Part shown: positions 30,046 to 38,057 of the stretch, piece after piece
Layout: each line of letters starts with the position of its first letter
Position numbering within the stretch: position 1 is the stretch's first letter
From: Streptomyces griseomycini
GTDB lineage: Bacteria > Actinomycetota > Actinomycetes > Streptomycetales > Streptomycetaceae
DNA: 64,000 nucleotides
Assembly: GCF_014203535.1 (NCBI RefSeq)
Contig: NZ_JACHJI010000001.1
Location: 186,001-250,000, forward strand
Reading direction: 5' to 3'
Translations under genes and position numbers: made by a program
Notes under the pieces: model-generated
What the model saw: only the letters and a program-made list of their open reading frames with translations
Database searches by the model: none
What the model was told of the DNA's origin: nothing

Positions 30046-30474
30046 TCAGTCCTCGGCGGTCCTGGCGTAGACGCTCTCGGCCCAGGTGGCGATCTGTTCG
30101 TCCGTCAGGTGCCGGGCGAGATCGGCCTCGCTGATCATGCCGACGAGGCGCTTGTCGTCGATGACGGGAAGCCGGCGTATCCGGTGCGTCTGCATCTCCC
30201 GGAGGACCTCGCTGACGTCGGCGTCCGCCTCGACCCAGCGCGGTGTTCCCTTGGCCATGTCGCCGGCGGTGACCCGGGCGGGATCGTGCCCCATGGCGAC
30301 GCAGCCGACGACGATGTCGCGGTCGGTGAGGATGCCGCACAGCCGCTCGTTCTGGTCGCTGATGGGCAGGGCGCCGACGTTCAGGGCACGCATCAGCTGG
30401 GCGGCGCGGTCGAGGGTTTCGTGGGCGGGGATCCACTGGGCGCCGCGGTGCATGATGTCTCCGGCGGTGGTCAT
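30046..30474 (-). CDS. CBS-domain pair protein
   Basis: 142 residues made of two CBS motifs. The first spans about 7-60 (DIMHRGAQWIPAHETLDRAA and LCGILTDRDIVVGCVA), the second about 75-130 (DADVSEVLREMQTHRIRRLP and LVGMISEADLARHLT). Stand-alone CBS pairs bind adenine nucleotides and act as energy sensors on partner proteins; the partner is unknown. The GTG/ATG choice is settled by GGGAGG six bases before the ATG at 30474. It is followed downstream by corA on the opposite strand (convergent). Confidence 0.92.
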   Translation of the reverse strand: MTTAGDIMHRGAQWIPAHETLDRAAQLMRALNVGALPISDQNERLCGILTDRDIVVGCVAMGHDPARVTAGDMAKGTPRWVEADADVSEVLREMQTHRIRRLPVIDDKRLVGMISEADLARHLTDEQIATWAESVYARTAED

Positions 30475-30598
30475 GGCGTGCCTCCCGGTGCCGGACGGCC
30501 GGCGCGGCGCGGGGCGCACCGCGAGTCCCGGCGTCCTTCATTCTCGCCGCCCCGCCCGCCGACGGCACCCGGAGGAAGGGATCCGGGGCCCGGCGGCC

Positions 30599-31240
30599 TC
30601 AGCCGCGCCACGCCGGGTGCCGGGGGTCGTCGGCCCGTACCAGCACGTCCGCCGTTGCGGCCGGGTCCGTCTCCCGTTCGTAGCGCTCGAAGGCGGGGAG
30701 GGTCCAGTGCTCGGCCTCGGGGGTGCGGCGGCGCAGGGCGCCCGGGGAGAGGAGGACGTGGACGGTCAGGTCGAAGGGGAACCAGTGGCGCAGGAGGAGC
30801 GGGCCGTGCAGCAACAGCACGCCACCGGGAGGGAGTCGGACGTAGGGGCTACGGGTGGCGCGGTCGGCGACGGGGTCCCACAGGTCGGGCAGGACCCGCC
30901 CGCTCCCACCGGGTTCGAGGGGACCGAACACCTCGCGCCACAGCGCGCCGATGTCGTACCAGCCGCCGTAGTAGGACTCCACGTCCTGGTGGCCGTACTC
31001 GAGGCGGACGGAGGCGGGGCGCAGGAAGCCCTCGGTGCCCACGACGAGGGAGGGGCGGCCGCGTATCCGCAGCGTCTCGGCGACCCGCTCGGCGAGGTCT
31101 CCCGGGCGGGCGGCGGGAGCGCCGTCGACGGCGAGCCGCGGCCAGGGACCGCCGTCGGCCGTCTCCAGTCCCAGCAGGCGCTCGGCGAGGAGGTCGCCGA
31201 GCCGTTCCCAGGTGATCGCTTCCAGTCGCACACGGCCCAT
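30599..31240 (-). CDS. Uridine-kinase-like protein with a degenerate P-loop
   Basis: 213 residues of the overall build of small nucleoside kinases: RLAVDGAPAARPGDLAERVA near residues 35-54 sits where the P-loop is expected but has no GK[ST]. Conserved parts follow as VGTEGFLRPASVRLEYG, then DVESYYGGWYDIGALWREVF, then HGPLLLRHWFPFDLTVHV. The missing P-loop lysine makes ordinary kinase activity doubtful. It stands alone between a CBS protein and a DUF2293 gene. ATG 31240 is weakly supported. Confidence 0.75.
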   Translation of the reverse strand: MGRVRLEAITWERLGDLLAERLLGLETADGGPWPRLAVDGAPAARPGDLAERVAETLRIRGRPSLVVGTEGFLRPASVRLEYGHQDVESYYGGWYDIGALWREVFGPLEPGGSGRVLPDLWDPVADRATRSPYVRLPPGGVLLLHGPLLLRHWFPFDLTVHVLLSPGALRRRTPEAEHWTLPAFERYERETDPAATADVLVRADDPRHPAWRG

Positions 31241-31347
31241 GATGCGTCAGCGGCCGGGCCGGCCGCGCGGGAGGACGGACGCGCACCGGGTGCGGCACAC
31301 GGCGCCCGGCACGTGGTCCCCGCCGCACCGGAGGGAAGGAAAGACGT

Positions 31348-32046
31348 ATGGCGCCCGGCACAACTCCCCTCCCCCGCTCCGGACTTGTGGTCCACCAGCC
31401 GCTCAGGAGACGGCACTGTGCCGGCTGCCGTCGTGGCCCCCTCTCCCTGCTCGTGATGGAGGACGGCGCTCCGCGCTGTCTCGACTGCGCCGACCTGGGC
31501 CATCTCGTCTTCCTGCCGCGCGGCGACACGGCGCTCACCCGCAGAGCGCGGGAGGAGAGCGCACTGTCCGCGGTGGTCGTGCGGTTCAACCGGCGCAGGA
31601 GCCGGTACGAACGGCAGGGCGTCCTGGTGGAGGAGGAGGCGCTGGCCCGGGCCGAGCAGCGCTGTCTCGCGGACGCCGAGGCACGGCGGCGGCGCCGGGC
31701 GCGGGACGCACGGCGGCGGGCGGCCGAGGACGCCCGGTTCACGGAGGCCTTCGCGGCGGAGATACGGCGGCTGTTCCCCGGGTGTCCCGCCGAGCGGGCC
31801 CGGGCCGTCGCCGCGCACACCTCGGTCCGGGGCAGCGGACGGGTGGGCCGGAGCGCGGCGGGCCGGGCGTTGTCCGAGGGGGCGGTGATCTCGGCGGTCG
31901 CGGCGTCCGTGCGGCATCTGGACACACCGTACGACCGTCTGCTGATGAGCGGGGTGCCCCGGCACGAGGCGCGGCGGCGGATCGCCGCGGCCGTGCGGAC
32001 GGTGCTGGCGGGGTGGTCCGGGGACCGGCTGGATTCCGCCGGGTGA
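31348..32046 (+). CDS. DUF2293-domain protein with N-terminal zinc-ribbon-like Cys pairs
   Basis: 232 residues. Two CxxC pairs, CAGC (about 24-27) and CLDC (about 44-47), could bind zinc. A long, strongly charged helix rich in R, E and A covers about 60-130. DUF2293 follows: EIRRLFPGCPAERARAVAAH, RGSGRVGRSAAGRAL, and TPYDRLLMSGVPRHEARRRI. The domain's function is unknown. The basic character suggests nucleic-acid contact, which is inference. GGAGGGAAGG lies upstream of the ATG. Confidence 0.85.
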   Translation: MAPGTTPLPRSGLVVHQPLRRRHCAGCRRGPLSLLVMEDGAPRCLDCADLGHLVFLPRGDTALTRRAREESALSAVVVRFNRRRSRYERQGVLVEEEALARAEQRCLADAEARRRRRARDARRRAAEDARFTEAFAAEIRRLFPGCPAERARAVAAHTSVRGSGRVGRSAAGRALSEGAVISAVAASVRHLDTPYDRLLMSGVPRHEARRRIAAAVRTVLAGWSGDRLDSAG

Positions 32047-32214
32047 CGGGAGGTGCCGCCGGGTGACGGGACGTGCCGCCTCCCCTGGACGCTCTCGCAT
32101 GCCGCCGCGCTCCTCGGCCATGGCCGGGCGTGCTCCCCTGCGCCTTCACTGGGGGGACGGCGGAAACGGTGACGGCCGGGCGTGGTCCCGGTCGGCGGGG
32201 AGGGAGCGGGCGGC

Positions 32215-32694
32215 ATGAGCGAGGGGCCGTACTTCGTGCTGACGGTGCTGGGCGTGCTCGGGACCGGGCTGGTGGCCGGGGTCTTCTGCGGCTTCTCGGC
32301 CTTCGTGATGAAGGGGCTCGCGGCCCTGCCGCCCGCGCAGGGCGTGGCCGCGATGCAGGCGGTCAACGCGGCGGCGGTACGGCCGGCCTTCATGGTGCTG
32401 TTCCTCGGCTCGGCGTCGCTGTGCGCGGTGCTCACCGTGGTGACGTTCGTGCGGTGGCCGGACGAGGGGGCGGACGGGGCGCTGACGGGCGGGGCGCTGT
32501 ACCTGATCGGATCCTTCGGGCTCACCGCGGTCGCGAACGTGCCGCGCAACAACGCGCTGGCCGGGCTCGTCCCGGGGAGCGCGGAGGCGGCCGCGTACTG
32601 GCCGGTCTATGTGCGCGGGTGGACGCGGTGGAACCACGTCCGCGCGTTCTCCTCGGCCGGGGCCGCGGTGGCCTACCTGTCGGCGCTCACCTGA
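32215..32694 (+). CDS. DUF1772 (anthrone-oxygenase-like) membrane protein
   Basis: 159 residues with four predicted membrane helices. LVAGVFCGFSAFVMKGLAAL and AAMQAVNAAAVRPAFMVLFL near the start, and WTRWNHVRAFSSAGAAVAYL at the end, match DUF1772. Fungal members include anthrone oxygenases; bacterial ones are uncharacterised. GGGGAGGGAG lies about eight bases before the ATG. It is followed by the gltD-like gene 134 bases on, probably separately transcribed. Confidence 0.87.
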   Translation: MSEGPYFVLTVLGVLGTGLVAGVFCGFSAFVMKGLAALPPAQGVAAMQAVNAAAVRPAFMVLFLGSASLCAVLTVVTFVRWPDEGADGALTGGALYLIGSFGLTAVANVPRNNALAGLVPGSAEAAAYWPVYVRGWTRWNHVRAFSSAGAAVAYLSALT

Positions 32695-32828
32695 CGGACC
32701 CGTCGTACCAGCCTTCGGGAAAGCGCTGTCCGGCACCCTGCGGACCCGCGCGAGCGGACGTATCGTGACCGGTGGAGGGCCGGAAGACGGCCGGAGGACA
32801 GTCAGAAGGCGGCCGAAGGAAGACGGCC

Positions 32829-34319
32829 ATGGCCGATCCCAAGGGTTTCCTGACCACACCCCGCCAGGACTGGCCGCGCAGGCCCGTCGAGGAGCGGGTC
32901 CGGGACTGGAACGAGGTCTACGTCCCCGGGGCGCTGCTGCCGATCATCAGCAAGCAGGCCGACCGCTGCATGGACTGCGGCGTCCCCTTCTGCCACGAGG
33001 CCTGCCCCCTGGGCAACCTGATCCCCGAGTGGAACGACCTGGTCTCGCGCGAGGACTGGCGGGCCGCGGCGGAGCGGCTGCACGCCACCAACAACTTCCC
33101 GGAGTTCACCGGCCGGCTGTGTCCCGCGCCCTGCGAGGCGGGCTGCGTCCTCGCCATCAACCAGCCGGCCGTCACCATCAAGAACGTCGAGTGCGCCATC
33201 GCCGACCGGGCCTGGGAGGAGGGCTTCGCGCCGCCGGCCCCGCCGGAGCGGCTCACCGGCCGGACGGTCGCGGTCATCGGCTCGGGGCCCACCGGACTGG
33301 CCGCGGCCCAGCAGCTCACCCGGGCCGGTCACACGGTCGCCGTGTACGAGCGGGACGACCGGATCGGCGGACTGATGCGGTACGGCATCCCCGAGTTCAA
33401 GATGGAGAAGCGCCATCTTGAACGGCGCATCGAGCAGATGCGGGCCGAGGGGACGAAGTTCCGTACGTCCGTCACGGTCGGGCGCGATGTGGACGCCGCC
33501 GAGCTGCGGGCGCGTTACGACGCGATGGTGATCGCCACGGGGGCGACCGCGTGGCGGGAACTCCCCGTACCGGGACGCGAACTAGCCGGGATCCACCAGG
33601 CGATGGAATACCTGCCGCTGGCCAACCGGGTGTGCGAGGGGGACCTGGAGTCCTCACCGCTGTCGGCCGCGGGCAGGCACGTCGTCATCGTCGGCGGCGG
33701 TGACACGGGCGCCGACTGCCTGGGCACGGCCGTGCGGGAGGGTGCCGCGTCCGTGACCCAGCTCGACATCTACGCCCGGCCGGGCACCGAGCGGGACGAC
33801 GACGCCGAGCCCTGGCCGACGTACCCCAAGCTCTACCGGCTGTCCGCCGCGCACGAGGAGGCCCGCGACCTGCGCACGGCCCCGGCGGCGGACGCGGACG
33901 CGCGCCTGTTCGCGGCGTCCACCCTGCGCTTCACCGGTGACGCGGACGGACACGTGCGTTCCCTGCACCTGGTCGAGGTGGACGCCGGGCGCCGGCCCGT
34001 GCCGGGTACCGGACGCGCCCTGCCCGCCGATCTCGTGCTGCTCGCGCTCGGCTTCTCCGGACCGGACCGGGGGGACGGACTCATCGACCGGCTGGGCCTC
34101 GCGCTGGAACCGCGCGGCACGATCGCCCGGGACGCCGGATTCGCCACCGGTGTGCCGGGCGTGTTCGCGGCCGGGGACGCGGCTCGCGGGCAGTCGCTCA
34201 TCGTGTGGGCGATCGCCGAGGGCCGCGCGGTGGCGGCGGCCGTCGACCGCCATCTGTCCGGGGGCACGACACGGCTCCCGGCGCCCATCGGTCCGTACGA
34301 CCGGCCGATGACGGTCTGA
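32829..34319 (+). CDS. gltD: Glutamate synthase small subunit (GltD-like), orphan
   Basis: 496 residues, usual length. An N-terminal ferredoxin-like domain with two [4Fe-4S] Cys motifs (CMDCGVPFCHEACPLGN at about 46-62 and CPAPCEAGC at about 99-107) is followed by the FAD-binding VAVIGSGPTGLAAAQQL (about 147-163) and the NADPH-binding HVVIVGGGDTGADCLGTA (about 285-302). GltD passes NADPH electrons to GltB for glutamate formation. No gltB lies nearby, so either the partner is elsewhere or this is a paralogue feeding electrons to another enzyme. AGGAAG lies nine bases before the ATG. Confidence 0.92.
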   Translation: MADPKGFLTTPRQDWPRRPVEERVRDWNEVYVPGALLPIISKQADRCMDCGVPFCHEACPLGNLIPEWNDLVSREDWRAAAERLHATNNFPEFTGRLCPAPCEAGCVLAINQPAVTIKNVECAIADRAWEEGFAPPAPPERLTGRTVAVIGSGPTGLAAAQQLTRAGHTVAVYERDDRIGGLMRYGIPEFKMEKRHLERRIEQMRAEGTKFRTSVTVGRDVDAAELRARYDAMVIATGATAWRELPVPGRELAGIHQAMEYLPLANRVCEGDLESSPLSAAGRHVVIVGGGDTGADCLGTAVREGAASVTQLDIYARPGTERDDDAEPWPTYPKLYRLSAAHEEARDLRTAPAADADARLFAASTLRFTGDADGHVRSLHLVEVDAGRRPVPGTGRALPADLVLLALGFSGPDRGDGLIDRLGLALEPRGTIARDAGFATGVPGVFAAGDAARGQSLIVWAIAEGRAVAAAVDRHLSGGTTRLPAPIGPYDRPMTV

Positions 34320-34382
34320 CCGGCACCGGGCGCACGCCGTGCCGCCGTCCGGCGCGGTCGGGCCCCGCTCCCGCCGGCGACA

Positions 34383-34429
34383 CGGGGTGCGGCCCGCGGA
34401 CCCGTACCGGGTCCGCGGGCCGCACCCCG
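34383..34429. terminator. Very strong bidirectional hairpin terminator
   Basis: A perfect 22-bp stem beginning CGGGGTGCGGCCCGCGG with a three-base loop (TAC), between the convergent gltD-like and methyltransferase genes. Confidence 0.85.
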
Positions 34430-34436
34430 CCGGGGC

Positions 34437-35240
34437 TCAGGGCTTGCGCCCCACCGCCCCGTAGCCCGGGATCACCCCGTCGTCCTGCCCCGCCACCGGC
34501 TCCCCCAGCTCGGGGTGCCAGCGGTGCGGCACCTGGACGCCGGGATCGACCAGGTCGAGGCCGTCGAAGAAGCGGGTGAACTCCTCGCGGGAGCGCAGCG
34601 CCAGGGTGACGCCCGCGGCCTTGAGCTTCTCGGTGGCCGCCTTCGACTCCTCGGGGGTGAAGTCGGCCGTCGCGTGGGTGACGACCAGGTGGCTGCCGGA
34701 GGGCAGGGCGGCCAGCAGCCGCCCGACCAGGTCGTGCGCCCCGTCCTCGTCGGGGACGAAGTGCAGCAGCGCGATGAGCGACAGCGCGACCGGCTCGGTG
34801 AGGTCGAGGATCTTCCGCGCGCCCTCCAGGATGGCGTCCGGATCGCGCACGTCCGCCTGGAGGTACTCGGTCGCCCCCTCGTCCGTGCCGCGCAGCAGGG
34901 CCGCCGCGTGGGCCAGCACGATGGGGTCGTTGTCGCAGTACACGACACGCGCGTCGGGTGCGATCCGCTGGGCGACCTGGTGGAGGTTGGGCTCGGTGGG
35001 GATGCCGGTGCCGACGTCGAGGAACTGACGTATGCCCCGGCCGGCCAGCCAGCGCGTGGCCCGGTGCATGAACGCGCGGTTCACCCGCGCCATCACCGGC
35101 ACCCTCGGGTCCAGGGCCAGCATCTGCCGGCCCATGGCCTCGTCGACCGGGTAGTTGTCCTTGCCGCCGAGGTACCAGTCGTACATCCGCGCGGGATGCG
35201 GCCTGCTCGTGTCGATCTCGACGGGGTGCTGCCCGGTCAT
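34437..35240 (-). CDS. SAM-dependent methyltransferase, DUF574 family
   Basis: 267 residues. The family opening IDTSRPHPARMYDWYLGGKD (about 9-28) is followed by the Rossmann SAM-binding motif FLDVGTGIPTEPNLHQVAQ (about 71-89), VVYCDNDPIVLAHA and LSLIALLHFVPDE. This actinobacterial family is abundant in Streptomyces and its substrates are unknown. The ATG at 35240 has GGAG six bases upstream. The upstream 90 bases are comparatively A/T-rich and should hold the promoter. It is next to an XRE/DUF397 pair with which such genes often co-occur. Confidence 0.9.
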   Translation of the reverse strand: MTGQHPVEIDTSRPHPARMYDWYLGGKDNYPVDEAMGRQMLALDPRVPVMARVNRAFMHRATRWLAGRGIRQFLDVGTGIPTEPNLHQVAQRIAPDARVVYCDNDPIVLAHAAALLRGTDEGATEYLQADVRDPDAILEGARKILDLTEPVALSLIALLHFVPDEDGAHDLVGRLLAALPSGSHLVVTHATADFTPEESKAATEKLKAAGVTLALRSREEFTRFFDGLDLVDPGVQVPHRWHPELGEPVAGQDDGVIPGYGAVGRKP

Positions 35241-35331
35241 GACGGACTCCATAAGTCTCTGCAATTGTCAGTGGTCAATTCAGTGCCAAGTCACACATCA
35301 GAGAAATAAAAACCAGGACGCACAACAGGCC

Positions 35332-35616
35332 TCAGGACAGCAGGAAATCCGCCTCTCCCGCCTTCGCCCCCTCGATGAAGGCCGTCATCTCAGCGGAGGT
35401 GTAGATCAGCGCCGGTCCGTCCGGGTCGGTGGACTGCCGTAGGGCGATCCGGCCGTCGTCGAGCTTCATCGCCTCCAGGCAGTTGCCTCCGTTGCCGCCG
35501 CTCCACGGCTTGTGCCAGCCCTCGCTGCCCAGCTCCCGCGCGGGCATGCCGTTGTAGATCCGCTCGGCGCGGACCCGCGGCTGGGGCAGGGGTTTCAGGG
35601 GCTCCATGAGTTCCAT
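35332..35616 (-). CDS. DUF397-domain protein
   Basis: 94 residues. The DUF397 core is GGNGGNCLEAMKLDDGRIAL to MTAFIEGAKAGEADFLL. The ATG follows the stop of the XRE gene with no gap (TGAATG), so the two are translated together. DUF397 proteins are small partners of XRE/DUF5753 regulators in Streptomyces and are thought to modulate them. An internal ATG three codons on, preceded by GGAACTC, is an alternative start. Confidence 0.92.
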   Translation of the reverse strand: MELMEPLKPLPQPRVRAERIYNGMPARELGSEGWHKPWSGGNGGNCLEAMKLDDGRIALRQSTDPDGPALIYTSAEMTAFIEGAKAGEADFLLS

Positions 35617-36477
35617 TCACAGCTCCTTGCGGAGGTCCCGGAGGATCTCCTTCGTGCGATGTGCCGTGGCGGCCTGCGCCGCCATGCGGTCCATGACCTC
35701 GAGGTGGGTCGCCACCTCGGCGCGCGCGTCCAGGTAGACGGCGCCGGTCAGGTACTCGCTGTAGACCATGTCCGGCAGTTCGGGCACGGCAAATCGGAAC
35801 AGCACGAACGGCCCGTACGTGCCGGGGTGCGGTCCGCCGGCGAACGGGGCGACCTGCAGCGTCACGTTGGGCAGTTTCGTGGCCTCGAGCAACTTGTCGA
35901 TCTGGGCGCGCATCACCTCCGGGCCGCCCACCGGGCGGCGCAGCACGGTCTCGTCCATCACGACCCACAGCCGGGGCGCGTCCTCGCGGGTGAGCAGTTC
36001 CTGCCGCTGCATGCGCAGGGCGACGTGGCGCTCGATGTCCTCCGGCTGCGTCTGCCCGACGGCGCCCGAGCGCAGCACCCCGCGCGCGTAGTCCTCGGTC
36101 TGGAGCAGCCCGGGGACGAAGTGGGGGTCGTAGCTGCGGATGAGGGAGGCCGCGCCCTCCAGGCTGACGTACATCGAGAACCAGCCGGGCAGGATGTCGT
36201 GGAAGCGCTGCCACCAGCCGGGCCGGTTGGCCTCCTCCGCCAGTTGCACGAACGCGTCGGCCTCGTCGTCGCCGACGCCGTACGCCTTCAGCAGGAGCTG
36301 GAGGTACGGGATCTTCAGCGCGACCTCGGCCATCTCCATGCGGCGGACGGTGGCGGGGGCAACCCGCAGGATCCGGGCGGCTTCCTCCCGTTTGAGCCCC
36401 GCGCGTTCCCGCAGGTCCAGCAGGCGCCGACCGAGGACGACCTGGCCGACCGTCGGCGCGGACCGCGGTTCGCTCAC
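35617..36477 (-). CDS. XRE-family regulator with DUF5753 domain
   Basis: 286 residues. The helix-turn-helix RLLDLRERAGLKREEAARIL and VAPATVRRMEMAEVALKIPY lies at about 18-60. The DUF5753 domain covers about 95-275, with FVPGLLQTEDYARGVLRSG and VAPFAGGPHPGTYGPFVLFR. Multi-copy regulators of this type (WhiJ, AbaA-cluster) control development and antibiotic production and act with an adjacent DUF397 protein and a RsbW-like ATPase. All three are here, the ATPase divergently. Two inverted repeats in the shared intergenic region are candidate binding sites. Confidence 0.94.
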   Translation of the reverse strand: MSEPRSAPTVGQVVLGRRLLDLRERAGLKREEAARILRVAPATVRRMEMAEVALKIPYLQLLLKAYGVGDDEADAFVQLAEEANRPGWWQRFHDILPGWFSMYVSLEGAASLIRSYDPHFVPGLLQTEDYARGVLRSGAVGQTQPEDIERHVALRMQRQELLTREDAPRLWVVMDETVLRRPVGGPEVMRAQIDKLLEATKLPNVTLQVAPFAGGPHPGTYGPFVLFRFAVPELPDMVYSEYLTGAVYLDARAEVATHLEVMDRMAAQAATAHRTKEILRDLRKEL

Positions 36478-36650
36478 GCTCCACCTCCACGAGAAGAATT
36501 GCCTGACAGCCCGGCGGCGCCATGCGGAGATCCACTCCGAGGACCCGTCCGCCCGACCACCGGTTCGAACAGACCTTCGGTGATCCCAACTGGCGCCGTG
36601 CGAGGTGCTGTTGCGAGCAGTGTGCCATGGTCGTCCAGACCGTCACACGG

Positions 36651-36685
36651 CACTCTGCATTTTTCAGAGTGGCACTTGCCAAGTG
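36651..36685. promoter_or_regulatory. Two adjacent inverted repeats between XRE and ATPase genes
   Basis: CACTCTG at 36651-36657 pairs with CAGAGTG at 36665-36671. Immediately after, CACTTG at 36673-36678 pairs with CAAGTG at 36680-36685. Half-sites share CACT at the outer edge. They end 17 bases before the ATPase GTG, so binding would overlap its promoter. They are the likely operator of the XRE regulator. Confidence 0.65.
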
Positions 36686-36702
36686 TTCGCGGCGAGGCGA
36701 TA

Positions 36703-37377
36703 GTGGCAAGCGTGATTCCGTCCGCGCCCTTAGGAACAGACGCCGCCGCAGGCCCCCTCGGTCTCGGCGCCGCCTCGGGAGCCGCCCCCGCGGGGGCCGC
36801 TGCCGAGCGCCGGTTCCGTTTCGAGCTGGCCGCTCATCCGGGTTCCCCCGCTCAGGCCAGACGTCTGACGAGGGCACGGCTGACCGGCTGGTCGGTGTGC
36901 GAGGACACCTGCGACACGGCGGCCCTGGTCGTCTCCGAACTGGTCACCAACGCCATCGTGCACACGGCGAGCAGGCACATAGTCTGCGAGCTGCACGACG
37001 GCGACGACCTCGTGCGCATAGCCGTGCGGGACGAGGGCTGCGCACCGGGCCAGCCGCGGGCGAACACCCGGCAGCGGCCGGAGGACGAGCACGGGAGGGG
37101 CCTGCTCCTCGTCGACGCCCTGTGCCACGCGTGGGGCGCCCACGAGCACGGTCCCGGGCTGCTGGTCTGGGCCGACCTGCCCCGCAAGGCCGACGCCCCG
37201 CGCGACCCCGCGGAACCCCGCAACGACCTGGGCTGGGGCGCCCGTCCGAAGCCCGGACCGCCCCGCGGCTCGGGTGACGGCGACGGCGACGGCGACGAGC
37301 CCGACGGAGCGCACCGCGCGGCGGAGGGCCTGGCCGTGCCCCCGCGACAGCACCGCCGGGACAGGGGACTGCCGTGA
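36703..37377 (+). CDS. RsbW/SpoIIAB-like ATP-binding (anti-sigma-type) protein
   Basis: 224 residues. After a 30-residue Ala/Gly-rich leader comes an HATPase_c_2 domain: ARRLTRARLTGWSVCEDTCD, the N-box VVSELVTNAIVHTASR (about 86-101), G1 VRDEGCAPGQPR, and G2 EHGRGLLLVDALCHAWG. The C-terminal 60 residues are P/R/G/D-rich and include a GDGDGDGD run. Such proteins bind ATP and in some cases sigma or anti-anti-sigma factors; none is adjacent. GTG 36703 has GAGG five bases upstream. It is part of the XRE-DUF397-ATPase module. Confidence 0.9.
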   Translation: MASVIPSAPLGTDAAAGPLGLGAASGAAPAGAAAERRFRFELAAHPGSPAQARRLTRARLTGWSVCEDTCDTAALVVSELVTNAIVHTASRHIVCELHDGDDLVRIAVRDEGCAPGQPRANTRQRPEDEHGRGLLLVDALCHAWGAHEHGPGLLVWADLPRKADAPRDPAEPRNDLGWGARPKPGPPRGSGDGDGDGDEPDGAHRAAEGLAVPPRQHRRDRGLP

Positions 37378-37817
37378 CGGGCACGTCCGGCGCCCGGGTG
37401 CTGAGCCTGAACGCGCTGGTCGGCCTCCAGCGCGGACGCCGCACCCCCGGCACACTCCGGCGGCTGCCGGTGCCCGACGGCATGACGGCCCCGATGGGCT
37501 GCGACGCGGTGGCGGTGCCCGCCCACTTCGGTCCGCTGGTGATGCCCCGGCTGCCCCGGGTGGGCTGCGTCTACGCCGACGAGGCGCACTGGTGGTGGCT
37601 GGTCCCGTCCGATTCGGACCACGCCCTGGAGTGGCCCGCCCCCGCGCGCTACGCCACCGGCGCGGTCCTCCCCGGCGCCCCGGACCTTCCGGACCCGCCC
37701 GGCCTGATCCACCGTCCCGACGGCACGCTCCCCTACACACCGCCGATACCGCTCTATCTCGCCCTGTGCCGTCTGACGGGCACCACACCGACCTGGTCCC
37801 GCCCGGTCAGCGCGTGA
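37374..37817 (+). CDS. Hypothetical protein of the XRE-ATPase cluster
   Basis: 147 residues, soluble, with no family I can name. The central part (VGCVYADEAHWWWLVPSDSD then HALEWPAPARYATGAVLPG) and the C-terminal PYTPPIPLYLALCRLTG look well structured. The GTG overlaps the ATPase stop (GTGA), so the two are coupled, and it probably works with the ATPase. Third-base G/C content is typical of the genome. Confidence 0.8.
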   Translation: MTGTSGARVLSLNALVGLQRGRRTPGTLRRLPVPDGMTAPMGCDAVAVPAHFGPLVMPRLPRVGCVYADEAHWWWLVPSDSDHALEWPAPARYATGAVLPGAPDLPDPPGLIHRPDGTLPYTPPIPLYLALCRLTGTTPTWSRPVSA

Positions 37818-38057
37818 CCGGCGGGCCGGCGCCCTTCCACGCCGTCCGGCCGCCCGGACCTCCGGAACGTCTCCCGCACCGCCCCGCGCCCGGCCCAGCG
37901 TCCGCGTACCCGGCCCAGCGCACGGCGCCCCGCCCCGGCCGATCCCCCGGGCCGTGCACCCGCGCGCGTCCTCCGCCCCGTCCCGCGCCCTGCCCGGGCG
38001 GACCGCGCCCCGCGCTAGCGGCCGTTCGTCGGAATCGGCGATCGGGGGAGGTCAGCA

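Noticed and set aside
36560..36575. GGTTCGAAC resembling a tRNA T-arm
   Set aside because: No matching acceptor, D or anticodon arms flank it.
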